A DNA stretch of 25,171 nucleotides from CAZUSP01 sp964623505 (GTDB taxonomy: Bacteria > Patescibacteriota > Minisyncoccia > Minisyncoccales > UBA1441), in contig CAZUSP010000006.1 in assembly GCA_964623505.1 (NCBI GenBank), forward strand, positions 1 through 25,171. The letters run 5' to 3'. The number at the start of each line of letters is the position of its first letter. The stretch's first letter is position 1. This document shows, in pieces, positions 9,334 to 16,891 of the stretch. The position numbers and the translations under genes are program-made. The notes below the pieces were generated by a model. The model did no database searches and was not told where the DNA came from. It was given only the letters and a program-made list of their open reading frames with translations.

Positions 9334-11354
9334 CTAATCATGTCCATTAACTCTTGCTCAGAGATTATCGCCACCCCGAGCTTTTTTGCCTGGTCTATTT
9401 TTCGACCAGGTTTTTCTCCGACAACCAAGTAGTTGGTGTGAGTAGAAATACTTTCTGAAACATGGCCGCCTTTTTGCTCCACTCTTAGTTTGATTTCAGC
9501 ACGCGGTCTTTTAAGCGTTCCGGTAATAACAAGCCTCTGCCCCTTCAATTTTCCTTGTTTTGGCGATTCGGGCAAGATTACAATTCCCGCCCGAAAAAGA
9601 TCCTCCACTAATTTAATATTGGAACGATCCCCGAGCCAAACGGAAAGCGCCGCAGCCGTCTCCGGGCCGAAATCTGGAAGAGAAATAAAATCATCCCGGC
9701 CCGCTTTTGATATCTCTTGAAAAGAGTCAAAACTATCGGCCAGAATAGATGCCTTTTCTGATCCGATTCGGGGAATGCCCAGAGCCACCAAAAACCTTTT
9801 CAGATTTAATTTTTTCCGGGATTGAATGGACTCAACCAAATTTTGAGCTGATTTTTCACCCAAGCCCGCCAAGCCGGAAATATTTTCTTGCTTTATCTTG
9901 AAAATATCGGCTGGACTTTTGACCAGACCTGCTTGTTCTAATTTTCCCAAAAGCTTTGATCCCAGCCCCCGGATATCAAAGGCCGAGCGGGCAACAAAGT
10001 GCTCCAGCATTCTTATTCTTCGAGCCGCACAAAGATTATTGATGCAGCGCCAGACAACCTCATCGGACGGACGAAACAATGAGTGATGGCAAACTGGGCA
10101 CTTCTTTTTAAAAACAAAATCTCTTTCCGAGCCATTACGAAGATCAGCTAGCACTTCCGTAATTTTCGGAATAACGTCTCCCGAGCGCTCAACCACCACC
10201 GTGTCGCCAATCTTTGCTCCCAAACGACTGATTTCGTCCATGTTGTGCAGTGTTGCCCGAGAGATGGTGACGCCGCCCAAATTAACCGGCTTTAACTGCG
10301 CCACTGGCGTAACCGCCCCGGTTCGACCGACCTGCAAAAATATTTTCTCCAGTTTTGTCGTCGCCTGACTGGCCATAAACTTGAGCGCTCTGGCAGCCCG
10401 CGGACTTTTACCCACCACTCCTAAAGACCGAAAGGTTTTATTATCATCAACCATAATCACCATTCCGTCAATTTGATAGGCTAAATCTTCTCTATTTTTG
10501 GCCAGATCATGCCAAGCGCTAATTGCTTGTTTTAGATCGCTCAAAACAATGCCCGGGTCAGCTCTAAAACCAAGAGCTTTTAGAATCTGATGTTCTTGAT
10601 GGTGATCCTGTTGACCAATTTCAGCCAGCAGATCATAGGCCAGAAAACGAAGCCTCCTTTGCCCAGCCACGGCTGGATCAAGCTGTCTAATGCTGCCAGC
10701 CGCTAAATTCCGCGGATTGGCATAAGGCTCCAGGCCGTCTTTGACCCTCCGGCGATTGAAATCTTGAAAATCTTTTTTGTTAATATAAACCTCTCCCCGG
10801 ACTTCTATTCTTCCCTTCTTCAGCAATAATCTTAGTTTTGTTGTCCACTCTTCCGTCAGCCTTTCTCTCAAAACCAGCTTCAGGGGGACAGAGTTGACCG
10901 TCTTAAGATTGCCCGTCACGTCTTCCCCCACCCAGCCATCCCCCCGGGTTACCCCCCGAATTAAAACCCCATCTTGATAGATCAGGCTGGCGGCCAGTCC
11001 ATCTATCTTTTTTTCCGCAAAAAATCTTTCTATTTTCCGGCCGGAAAGCTTTTGAATGTAATCATGCCACTGTTTCAGATCCTCTGCCCGAAAGATGTCT
11101 TGCAGGGAAAGCATGGGCTCAACATGCTTCACTTTAACGAATTGATCCAAAGGTTGACCGCCGATTCTTTGAGTGGGTGAGTCGATCGTGATCAAGTCGG
11201 GATGTTTTTCTTCCAGCTCTTGAAGTTCTTTTTTCAGAGAATCAAAAACGGCATCTGGAATCCCGGGACGATCCAGCACGTGATAAAGATAGTTGTGACG
11301 ATTTATCGCCTCTTTTAGTTTTTCTATCCGGCGAGAGGCCTCCTTGAGATCCAT
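9330..11354 (-). CDS. ligA: NAD+-dependent DNA ligase
   Basis: LigA seals nicks during replication and repair using NAD+. At 674 residues it has full family length and all domains in order. The Ia domain starts with RHNYLYHVLDRPGIPDAVFDSL. The adenylation motif is KIDG with Lys116 as the nucleophile. The OB fold contains VGRTGAVTPVAQLKPV. Next is a four-Cys zinc finger (CPVC...C...C near 417-440), then helix-hairpin-helix repeats (GLAGLGEKSAQNL, LPDFGPETAAAL). A C-terminal BRCT domain runs from about 595 (LVITGTLKRPRAEI) to the end. The start at 11354 has AAGG three bases upstream, overlapping the stop of the preceding minor pilin gene, one of the few Shine-Dalgarno-like sites here. Its place between pilin genes and rodA is unusual. 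Confidence 0.98.
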   Translation of the reverse strand: MDLKEASRRIEKLKEAINRHNYLYHVLDRPGIPDAVFDSLKKELQELEEKHPDLITIDSPTQRIGGQPLDQFVKVKHVEPMLSLQDIFRAEDLKQWHDYIQKLSGRKIERFFAEKKIDGLAASLIYQDGVLIRGVTRGDGWVGEDVTGNLKTVNSVPLKLVLRERLTEEWTTKLRLLLKKGRIEVRGEVYINKKDFQDFNRRRVKDGLEPYANPRNLAAGSIRQLDPAVAGQRRLRFLAYDLLAEIGQQDHHQEHQILKALGFRADPGIVLSDLKQAISAWHDLAKNREDLAYQIDGMVIMVDDNKTFRSLGVVGKSPRAARALKFMASQATTKLEKIFLQVGRTGAVTPVAQLKPVNLGGVTISRATLHNMDEISRLGAKIGDTVVVERSGDVIPKITEVLADLRNGSERDFVFKKKCPVCHHSLFRPSDEVVWRCINNLCAARRIRMLEHFVARSAFDIRGLGSKLLGKLEQAGLVKSPADIFKIKQENISGLAGLGEKSAQNLVESIQSRKKLNLKRFLVALGIPRIGSEKASILADSFDSFQEISKAGRDDFISLPDFGPETAAALSVWLGDRSNIKLVEDLFRAGIVILPESPKQGKLKGQRLVITGTLKRPRAEIKLRVEQKGGHVSESISTHTNYLVVGEKPGRKIDQAKKLGVAIISEQELMDMIR

Positions 11355-11357
11355 AAA

Positions 11358-11361
11358 CCTT
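11358..11361 (-). promoter_or_regulatory. Shine-Dalgarno-like site of ligA
   Basis: AAGG on the minus strand ends three bases before the ligA ATG and overlaps the stop codon of the upstream prepilin. It supports the chosen start at 11354 and translation from the pilin operon transcript. The spacing is short, so the strength is uncertain. Confidence 0.45.
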
Positions 11362-11719
11362 AGAAGCTGACTTCAATCGCTCGGTGAGTGCGACGATACC
11401 GTCCTAATGAACGGATAATAATCGGAGAATTTTTAGCTAAGTAGAGTTGATAGCTAAGGCCTGAAAGACTAAAATTATTGCTAATGCCCAAAGGAACACA
11501 AGGAGCGGTGCAGAGTTGATACCCCGGATCTTTGCTTTTGTAAATGAAGTGCTCGATGCCCGAATCGGCCGCATGCAAAGCCACAATCGATTCTCCCAAA
11601 TCAATGACCATGGCAATCTGCCTCAAGATCAGAGAGCTAACGCCAATTATTATTCCCAGAGAAACCCCCAAGATAACAACGACTAGGAACAAGGAAATAC
11701 CTTCTTGAGATTTAAACAT
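11360..11719 (-). CDS. Minor prepilin, PilX/GspK-like (tip complex)
   Basis: About 119 residues starting MFKSQEGISLFLVVVILGV: a short leader ending in Gly, then a ~25-residue hydrophobic helix, then the PilX-like phrase ALHAADSGIEHFIY. Position +5 of the mature protein is Phe rather than the usual Glu, as known for GspK-type pseudopilins that cap the fibre. The open frame extends 25 codons further upstream, but the ATG at 11717-11719 lies one base after the stop of the preceding prepilin and puts the cleavage site in the right place, so I chose it. It is last in a row of four minor prepilins in H-I-J-K order. The soluble part is short, with one Cys pair (CTAPC). The exact subtype is an inference. 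Confidence 0.75.
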   Translation of the reverse strand: MFKSQEGISLFLVVVILGVSLGIIIGVSSLILRQIAMVIDLGESIVALHAADSGIEHFIYKSKDPGYQLCTAPCVPLGISNNFSLSGLSYQLYLAKNSPIIIRSLGRYRRTHRAIEVSF

Positions 11720-11720
11720 A

Positions 11721-12221
11721 TTAAAAATTAAGATTTCTTTGGGAAATTGTAGTTTGCAGATCAAAAGAAACATTAAACCTGTTGTGAAAAACATTGAACT
11801 TGGTGGTCACTCTGGGCTGCAGCCCCGCTGCGTCGGCCACGGTAAAGGCCAAATTCCTTATTTCCTGGCCGTCTGAAGTTAGGTCGGCTCCGCCTTCTCG
11901 AATTCTACCATTATGCAAAGAAAACACTCGACACATTCCGCCATGATCCATAAAACTAAGCGTGCTCCCGGAAACTTCATAATTCCTGCCCGCGGTAATA
12001 CAGGTCCCGCCAAGATCCTTTTGGGCCATTCTGATCAACCGGCCCATGTATTCCAGGGCGTATGAACTGTCGTTCAGCATGCTCTGCATGGCCACCATTC
12101 TTTCTTGATGCCCGATCAAAGAAATAATGGCGCTGAAAACAACCGCCGAAACAGCCAAGAACAGGGTCATGGTTGTAATCATTTCAACTAAACTAAAACC
12201 TTTTTGCGATGACTTTTTCAT
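11721..12221 (-). CDS. Minor prepilin, PilW/PulJ-like
   Basis: A 166-residue type IV prepilin. The leader MKKSSQKG is followed by the mature start FSLVEMITTMTLFLAVSAVV, with Gly at -1 and Glu at +5, the classic PilD processing site. A ~20-residue hydrophobic helix follows. The text ALEYMGRLIRMAQKDLGG matches the PilW/PulJ pattern in which the helix continues into an ...Ixxm.r phrase, and the C-terminal half is a small beta-rich domain with two Cys (TCITAG, MCRVF). The start ATG shares one base with the stop of the upstream gene (TAATG). Third of four minor prepilins. Confidence 0.82.
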   Translation of the reverse strand: MKKSSQKGFSLVEMITTMTLFLAVSAVVFSAIISLIGHQERMVAMQSMLNDSSYALEYMGRLIRMAQKDLGGTCITAGRNYEVSGSTLSFMDHGGMCRVFSLHNGRIREGGADLTSDGQEIRNLAFTVADAAGLQPRVTTKFNVFHNRFNVSFDLQTTISQRNLNF

Positions 12222-12703
12222 TAATGCCAGTTATAAAAAAACTTCTCCGCTTTAACCGAATGACCGCCATCATGAGGCCAGTTTACTTCGACCAAAACGT
12301 TCATAACATCAGCGCCAGGATGAGAAATGGTGATTTTACGCCTAAAGACGGTATTTGGCCCTGAACCATATTGATAATATCCATTGTCAAGCCTAAGCGG
12401 TTGCCCATTGTAGGCAGTCAAAAAAGTGCTGTTGTGCTGGACCTGCCAATTTCCGATCCCTAAACCATTAAGCCAACTCTGCCCACCGCTCCAGTTCTTA
12501 TCCCTAATGTTGCGCACCACCTCGACCCCCTCCTGGGCCAAATAGGAAGCCACTAACCTGCTTTGATTGTCGTAAATGTGGGCCATCATTCTGGCTGAAG
12601 AAGAATAAACCACCAAGACTCCGCCGATCAGCAAAGACAGGGCCACCACCATCTCCAGCAAAGTAAACCCGGCTGATTTTTTAATTGGTATCAATTCGGC
12701 CAT
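12221..12703 (-). CDS. Minor prepilin, PilV/GspI-like
   Basis: A 160-residue prepilin with leader MAELIPIKKSAG and mature start FTLLEMVVALSLLIGGVLVV (Glu at +5). The stretch LVASYLAQEGVEVVRNIRDKNW is characteristic of PilV/GspI-type minor pilins and is very common in Patescibacteria. The C-terminal part (GQSWLNGLG...) is a small beta domain. The gene overlaps the end of the FimT-like gene by 23 bases. No better start is available in frame because the leader must precede the Gly-Phe cleavage site. Confidence 0.83.
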   Translation of the reverse strand: MAELIPIKKSAGFTLLEMVVALSLLIGGVLVVYSSSARMMAHIYDNQSRLVASYLAQEGVEVVRNIRDKNWSGGQSWLNGLGIGNWQVQHNSTFLTAYNGQPLRLDNGYYQYGSGPNTVFRRKITISHPGADVMNVLVEVNWPHDGGHSVKAEKFFYNWH

Positions 12704-13217
12704 TATTATTTATTCTAACTTCTCGCACCTGATTGGTGCCAATAAGCTCTAAAACTATCACCGCCTCATGTCCGCTGACTTTCTCTTGAATATAAACCCT
12801 GGGGTTTGGCGGAACAAAAACAACGCTGACTTGATTAGAAGAAGGATTAACGCCCTCGACCCGAACACTTTTGATCCTAACCCCGCTTTCCAAGCTCTGC
12901 CACAAAGTTTCTTCGCCAGCATTATAAATCCAGTTCCCTAAACCGCAGTTTTCAAAGATATAATATCCAGCGGGTGAGTTGACATTTAAATAAAAACCAT
13001 AGCCACTATAAACTGGATTCCTCCCGACGCAAGCAAATCCACGAGTGGAAATCGACAACTGCTGGACTCGCCTTAGGTCTCCCGCCAGCTGATGGGCAGA
13101 ACGAGTCAAAGAGAACCCTCCTTCCGCCGGACGCCAAGAAAAGAAAACTGCCGCGGCCATAATGGCCATTAGTCCAATGGTCACCATCATTTCAATGGTT
13201 GTAACTCCTTTGTTCAT
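12681..13217 (-). CDS. Minor prepilin, FimT/GspH-like
   Basis: 178 residues starting MNKGVTTIEMMVTIGLMAIM: a very short leader with Gly at -1 and Glu at +5, then a hydrophobic helix. LTRSAHQLAGDLRRVQQLSI is the typical FimT/GspH continuation. The open frame reaches back to 13262, but the ATG at 13215-13217 overlaps the pilD stop as ATGA and fits the leader length, so I start there. Mature residue +1 is Val instead of Phe, a mild deviation. It is the first of the four minor prepilins thought to prime pilus assembly. Confidence 0.82.
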   Translation of the reverse strand: MNKGVTTIEMMVTIGLMAIMAAAVFFSWRPAEGGFSLTRSAHQLAGDLRRVQQLSISTRGFACVGRNPVYSGYGFYLNVNSPAGYYIFENCGLGNWIYNAGEETLWQSLESGVRIKSVRVEGVNPSSNQVSVVFVPPNPRVYIQEKVSGHEAVIVLELIGTNQVREVRINNNGRIDTN

Positions 13218-14002
13218 AAAAAAATCAATGAAAGATACCAGCTGATAATTCCTTTTCCCCACAAGACGGCCATCAACCCGCCTAAAACCAAGAACGGCCC
13301 GAAGGGCACTCTGTCCTTGAGCTTCTTGAACTTAAGCCCAATCAGCCCTAAGCTTATTATAGCACCAATGAAAAAGCTTAAAAGAAGCGACAAAACAATA
13401 TTCGGCCAACCAGTGATTAAACCAATAACAAAAATAAGCTTAACATCTCCAAATCCCATGGCTTTCCCTCGACTGATCCAGTGAATCAAGCCCAAGAAAA
13501 AGAAGCCCACCAAGCCGGCAATCAGGCCTGAAAATAAAACCGAGGCGGACCAAGAAAAAAGACGGCCCGATGTTGTGTCTATAAACAACAAAAAAACCAA
13601 AGCAACCGCTAATCCGGCTAAGAGCAGCTTGTCCGGAATTAAATAGTGCTTAAAATCATAAGTCGAGATAGCCAAGAATATTAGAAAAACAACGCTATAA
13701 AAAGCAGCCCAGGCAACATTCCCGACCGAGGCCCAGATTAATACCAACAAAACTCCAGACAAAAACTCAACCAGCGGATAGTGCCAACCGATTTCTTTAT
13801 GGCAATAACGACACTTTCCTCGCAACAACAAGAAACCAAAAATTGGAATCAGATCTAGCCAGTTCAGTTCATGCTGACAACGAGGACAGCGAGATCGCCC
13901 CCGACCGATGCTTTGGCCGACATGCAAACGATAATTAGAGGCGTTTATAAAACTGCCGATCTGGAGACCTAAAATAAAAAGAAAAAGATAAAACCACCAC
14001 AT
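13214..14002 (-). CDS. pilD: Prepilin peptidase / N-methyltransferase PilD
   Basis: An A24-family aspartyl peptidase of the cytoplasmic membrane that cleaves prepilin leaders after Gly and methylates the new N-terminus. Two zinc-binding CxxC pairs are present (CPRCQHELNW and CRYCHKEIGW). The first catalytic Asp lies in STYDFKHYLIPD and the second in the GxGD motif GFGDVKL. About seven to eight hydrophobic segments are visible, for ~262 residues. The frame is open to 14068, but those extra codons cross the pilA terminator. The ATG at 14000-14002 begins MWWFYLFLFILGLQIGSF, the normal PilD start. A TATAAT box ends 7 bases before this ATG, so a leaderless message is likely. Confidence 0.92.
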   Translation of the reverse strand: MWWFYLFLFILGLQIGSFINASNYRLHVGQSIGRGRSRCPRCQHELNWLDLIPIFGFLLLRGKCRYCHKEIGWHYPLVEFLSGVLLVLIWASVGNVAWAAFYSVVFLIFLAISTYDFKHYLIPDKLLLAGLAVALVFLLFIDTTSGRLFSWSASVLFSGLIAGLVGFFFLGLIHWISRGKAMGFGDVKLIFVIGLITGWPNIVLSLLLSFFIGAIISLGLIGLKFKKLKDRVPFGPFLVLGGLMAVLWGKGIISWYLSLIFL

Positions 14003-14009
14003 ATCACTG

Positions 14010-14018
14010 ATTATAACA
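14010..14018 (-). promoter_or_regulatory. Extended -10 promoter for the pilD operon (leaderless)
   Basis: The minus strand reads TGTTATAAT: a perfect -10 box (14010-14015) with the extended TGn element. No convincing -35 box is found at 16-18 bases. Only seven bases separate the -10 box from the pilD ATG at 14002, so transcription would begin at or within a base or two of the start codon. It lies just downstream of the pilA terminator, where a new promoter is needed. Confidence 0.6.
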
Positions 14019-14021
14019 TTC

Positions 14022-14053
14022 AAAACAAAAAGCCCGAAATTAAACTCGGGCTT
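14022..14053 (-). terminator. Rho-independent terminator of pilA
   Basis: On the minus strand AAGCCCGA pairs perfectly with TCGGGCTT (stem 14046-14053 with 14030-14037, 8-base loop), followed by TTTTTGTTTTG. This is a textbook intrinsic terminator 23 bases after the pilA stop. It isolates the highly expressed pilin from the pilD operon. Confidence 0.88.
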
Positions 14054-14075
14054 CTTTGAATGTCGCAAATGTCAA

Positions 14076-14483
14076 TCAACTGCAGCGACTACCCGTCGCG
14101 GTGCATCGTGCCGTTGTCCCTACGTCCCCGGAAAACAGGTTGCTATCGACACACCAAAACCTGTTGGGACGAAGAGGCGCTTCGGCGCAATAGCCTAATC
14201 CATTTGTGTCAATACGCAAAACTAAAGAGCTCTGGGCATTGGCGTTTATTTCTGTCGTCAGCGTGACGATGGTAGCATCGCTCGCTAAGCCAGTATAAGT
14301 TCCGCCCGTAACTCCCCTAAAAACCTCAGCCGCCGTCCTATATTGCTGCATGGCATTAATCACCCTGGTGTCCCTGGCTCGACCGGTGGCCGCCGGGAAA
14401 GTAACCAGGGTGATAGCGGCCAAGATGGCCACAATGGAAATAACGGTCAGCAACTCAATTAGGGTAAAACCTTTATTGTTCAT
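14076..14483 (-). CDS. pilA: Major type IV pilin (PilA-like prepilin)
   Basis: 135 residues beginning MNNKGFTLIELLTVISIVAI: a five-residue leader, Gly-Phe cleavage site, Glu at +5, and a long N-terminal helix. The rest is a small globular domain with four Cys (GYCAEAP, FWCVDS, ARC, SRC), which could form two disulfides at the C-terminal end. It stands alone between its own -10 box and a strong terminator, as expected for the abundant fibre subunit, whereas the other prepilins sit in a separate operon. A minor pilin role cannot be excluded from sequence alone. No Shine-Dalgarno is visible and the region before the ATG is A/T only. Confidence 0.85.
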   Translation of the reverse strand: MNNKGFTLIELLTVISIVAILAAITLVTFPAATGRARDTRVINAMQQYRTAAEVFRGVTGGTYTGLASDATIVTLTTEINANAQSSLVLRIDTNGLGYCAEAPLRPNRFWCVDSNLFSGDVGTTARCTATGSRCS

Positions 14484-14497
14484 TTTATTTAAATTTA

Positions 14498-14503
14498 ATT
14501 ATA
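14498..14503 (-). promoter_or_regulatory. -10 box of the pilA promoter
   Basis: TATAAT on the minus strand lies 14 bases before the pilA ATG. The bases at -35 (AGTTCA at 17-base spacing) match poorly. The predicted leader is about 8 bases, too short for a Shine-Dalgarno. The position between pilC and pilA fits separate expression of the pilin. Confidence 0.5.
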
Positions 14504-14567
14504 GGCAATCAACCTTTGTCTGAACTAACGAACTAATTCTAGCAGATAAAACTGACCTTGGCAACAT

Positions 14568-15801
14568 TTATCCACCCAGGGCGGCCATCTGAACGCTAAA
14601 GATAGGCAAGAAAACGGCCAAAACCAAGAAACCAACCAGTCCACCCAGAATCAAGATCAGGACCGGCTCGATGATGCTGGCCATGCTGTCGACTGTCCGT
14701 GAAATATCCTCCTGGTAAAAATCAACCACCTTGCCTAAAATGCTGCCAACTTGCCCAGTCTGCTCGCCGACCTCGATCATTTGAACCACAAAGGGATGAA
14801 ACAGGTCCGGCCTAATCCTGAGAGTGCCGCTGATCCTTTCGCCCCTGACCACCCTNNNNNNNNNNGACCTGAACCTTCTCAATGGCCTCTTGATAAACTG
14901 AGTTTCCGACAATATCACTGGTTATTTTTAGAGCATCAGAAATCGGCAAGCCCGATTCAATCAATACTGAAAGATTCTGGGAAAAACGAGTCAAATAGAA
15001 TTTTTGGAAAAAATTACCCACGCCCAGCGGGATTTTAAGTATCCAGCGATCAAAAATCTTTTTGCCTTTTGGTTTCTTAAACCAATAAAACAACCAGACC
15101 AGGAATCCGAATAAAGCAAAGAGCAAAACTACCCCCCGCCAGCTGGAAAAGAAAGCCGATAAAGCCAGAATCTGCTGGGTTATCCAGGGCAGTTCCTGCC
15201 CAAACCTCTCCAATGCTTCCAACAAAATAGGAATGACCACCACCATCAGGAAAACAAAAGCCACCAAGGCAACCACCAGAACAAAGATCGGGTAAATCAT
15301 CGCCCCCCTGATCTGAGAGCGCAGTTTATATTCCCGCTCCATGTGGTTGGCCAAATAATCTAAAGATTCGCCCATGCGGCCGGAGGCCTCTCCGGATTGA
15401 ATAACACTGACAAAAAAGTAATTGAATATCTTGGAGTGTTCGGCCAAAGCCCGGGAAAGAGCTGTGCCTTCTTCAACCCGAGCGGCAACATCAAGAATGA
15501 CTGACCGAAAATAATCATTGCTCGACTGTCGGGCCAGGGCCTGCAGAGCCGAAACAATTGGGATGTTGCTTTGAATCATGACCGCGAACTGACGAGAAAA
15601 AGCAGCTGTTTCACGCGGAGAAATTCTTTTCTTCAAATTGATCTCTCTCTGCCAAAAAGACTTTTCGTCCTTCGACCCAATTGAGATAACATAAAGGCCC
15701 TGAGCCTGCAAAGACTTCACCGCCTCTTCTTCGTTGGCGGCCCGAACAATGCCTTCTCTTCGGCGGCCCTGGTCATCTCTGACTTGATATTGAAAATCCA
15801 T
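14568..15801 (-). CDS. pilC: Type IV pilus inner-membrane platform protein PilC (interrupted by an N gap)
   Basis: PilC is the GspF-family membrane platform that links PilB/PilT motors to pilin assembly. The first part (15801 to 14866) carries the N-terminal VxxR-like start MDFQYQVRDDQGRRREGIV and the first GspF domain (FSRQFAVMIQSNIPIVSALQAL, then GEASGRMGESLDYLA). Two membrane helices and the start of the second GspF repeat (LSVLIESGLPISDALKI) follow. The second part (14855 to 14568) has PFVVQMIEVGEQTGQVGSIL and the last membrane helix. Ten Ns (14856-14865) separate them and break the frame. Removing the Ns gives 1224 bases, a 407-residue protein of normal PilC length. The gene starts two bases after the pilT stop. 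Confidence 0.93.
14856..14865. other. Assembly gap (10 Ns) inside pilC
   Basis: Ten Ns interrupt the second GspF domain of pilC. Deleting all ten restores one open frame with a good PilC match across the join (VQV|RVVRGERIS), so little or nothing is likely missing. See the findings. Confidence 0.95.
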
Positions 15802-15802
15802 G

Positions 15803-16885
15803 TTAAGTTATCTTAATAAGTATATCGCGAAGTTCGTTCGGCCGCAAGGAATAGGCTAGCGCTTTTTCCGGAGAAACCTTGCCCTGCTCCACTAAGTTGA
15901 CCAGAGAACGATTCATTGAGGTCATCCCAACATTGGCCCCGGTCTGAATAACCAAAGGGATTTGAGCAATATCATTCTTGCGAATCAAATTGCTGACTGC
16001 CGGAGTATTGATCAAAACCTCGCAAGCCGGCACCAGTCCGCCATTTATGGCCGGCACCAGTCTTTGTGAAACAATGCCCAGCAAAGAACTGGCTAGTTGG
16101 GCTCGGATTTGATTCTGTTGAACAGCTGGAAAGACGTCGGCCAGACGATGAATTGTCTGGGCTGAATCATTGGTGTGCAGGGTAGCAAAAACAAGATGCC
16201 CGGTCTCGGCCGCGGTCACAGCCGTAGCAATCGTCTCCAAGTCTCTCATCTCGCCAACCACGATCACGTCCGGATCTTCCCGCAAGCTGGCTCTTAAAGC
16301 TTGGGGAAAACTGATGGCATCAGAAAAAACTTCACGCTGAACAATGATCGATTGCTTGTCTTGAAAGGCATACTCAATTGGGTCTTCAATCGTGATAATA
16401 TGTTTGGCCTGGCGCTGATTTATTTCTTCGATCAAGGTAGCCAGCGTAGTTGACTTGCCTTGGCTGGAAGCGCCGGTAATCAAAACAAATCCCTGATTGT
16501 GGTGGGTGAATTCTTTCAAGACCAGGGGCAAGTTTAGCTCTTCAATGGTTTTTATCTTTTGGGGAATTATCCTTAAAGCCAAGTTTACCTGGGAACGTTG
16601 CCGGAACACATTCACCCGGAAGCGGGTTTCATTTCCCTGGACTCGATAAGAAAAGTCAATATCTTTTTTGTTTTGAAAAACATCATATTGGCCTTGATCC
16701 ATCAAGGCCCGGGCGATGGATTCAGTTTCCTGATCGGTCAGGGCAATCTCTTCGGTGAAAGGAGTAAGCTGTCCAGTCACTCGGAATATAGGGGGGTGGC
16801 CAACTTTGATATGAACGTCGGAAGCCTCAAGCTCCAAAGCCCGATTGATCCATCCTTCAAATCTTTTTAAAATTTCTTTGCTCAT
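15803..16885 (-). CDS. pilT: Type IV pilus retraction ATPase PilT
   Basis: A 360-residue hexameric secretion-type ATPase that powers pilus retraction. The N-terminal PAS-like domain begins EASDVHIKVGHPPIFRVTG. Walker A is GASSQGKS (138-145), with Ser-Gln where most PilT proteins have Gly-Ser/His. The Asp box contains TIEDPIEY, Walker B is DPDVIVVGEMRD (204-215), and the His box is ATLHTNDSAQTIHRL. VSNLIRKNDIAQIP corresponds to the AIRNLIRE retraction motif and separates it from PilB. It lies between pilB and pilC with gaps of 6 and 1 bases. The presence of a dedicated retraction motor suggests dynamic pili. Confidence 0.95.
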   Translation of the reverse strand: MSKEILKRFEGWINRALELEASDVHIKVGHPPIFRVTGQLTPFTEEIALTDQETESIARALMDQGQYDVFQNKKDIDFSYRVQGNETRFRVNVFRQRSQVNLALRIIPQKIKTIEELNLPLVLKEFTHHNQGFVLITGASSQGKSTTLATLIEEINQRQAKHIITIEDPIEYAFQDKQSIIVQREVFSDAISFPQALRASLREDPDVIVVGEMRDLETIATAVTAAETGHLVFATLHTNDSAQTIHRLADVFPAVQQNQIRAQLASSLLGIVSQRLVPAINGGLVPACEVLINTPAVSNLIRKNDIAQIPLVIQTGANVGMTSMNRSLVNLVEQGKVSPEKALAYSLRPNELRDILIKIT

Positions 16886-16891
16886 TCAAAA

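Noticed and set aside
11719..11794. 25-codon N-terminal extension of the last minor prepilin
   Set aside because: It overlaps the upstream prepilin gene and would bury the prepilin cleavage site. The ATG at 11719 gives a normal leader.
14003..14068. 22-codon N-terminal extension of pilD
   Set aside because: These codons run through the pilA terminator and the -10 box. The family start is the Met at 14002.
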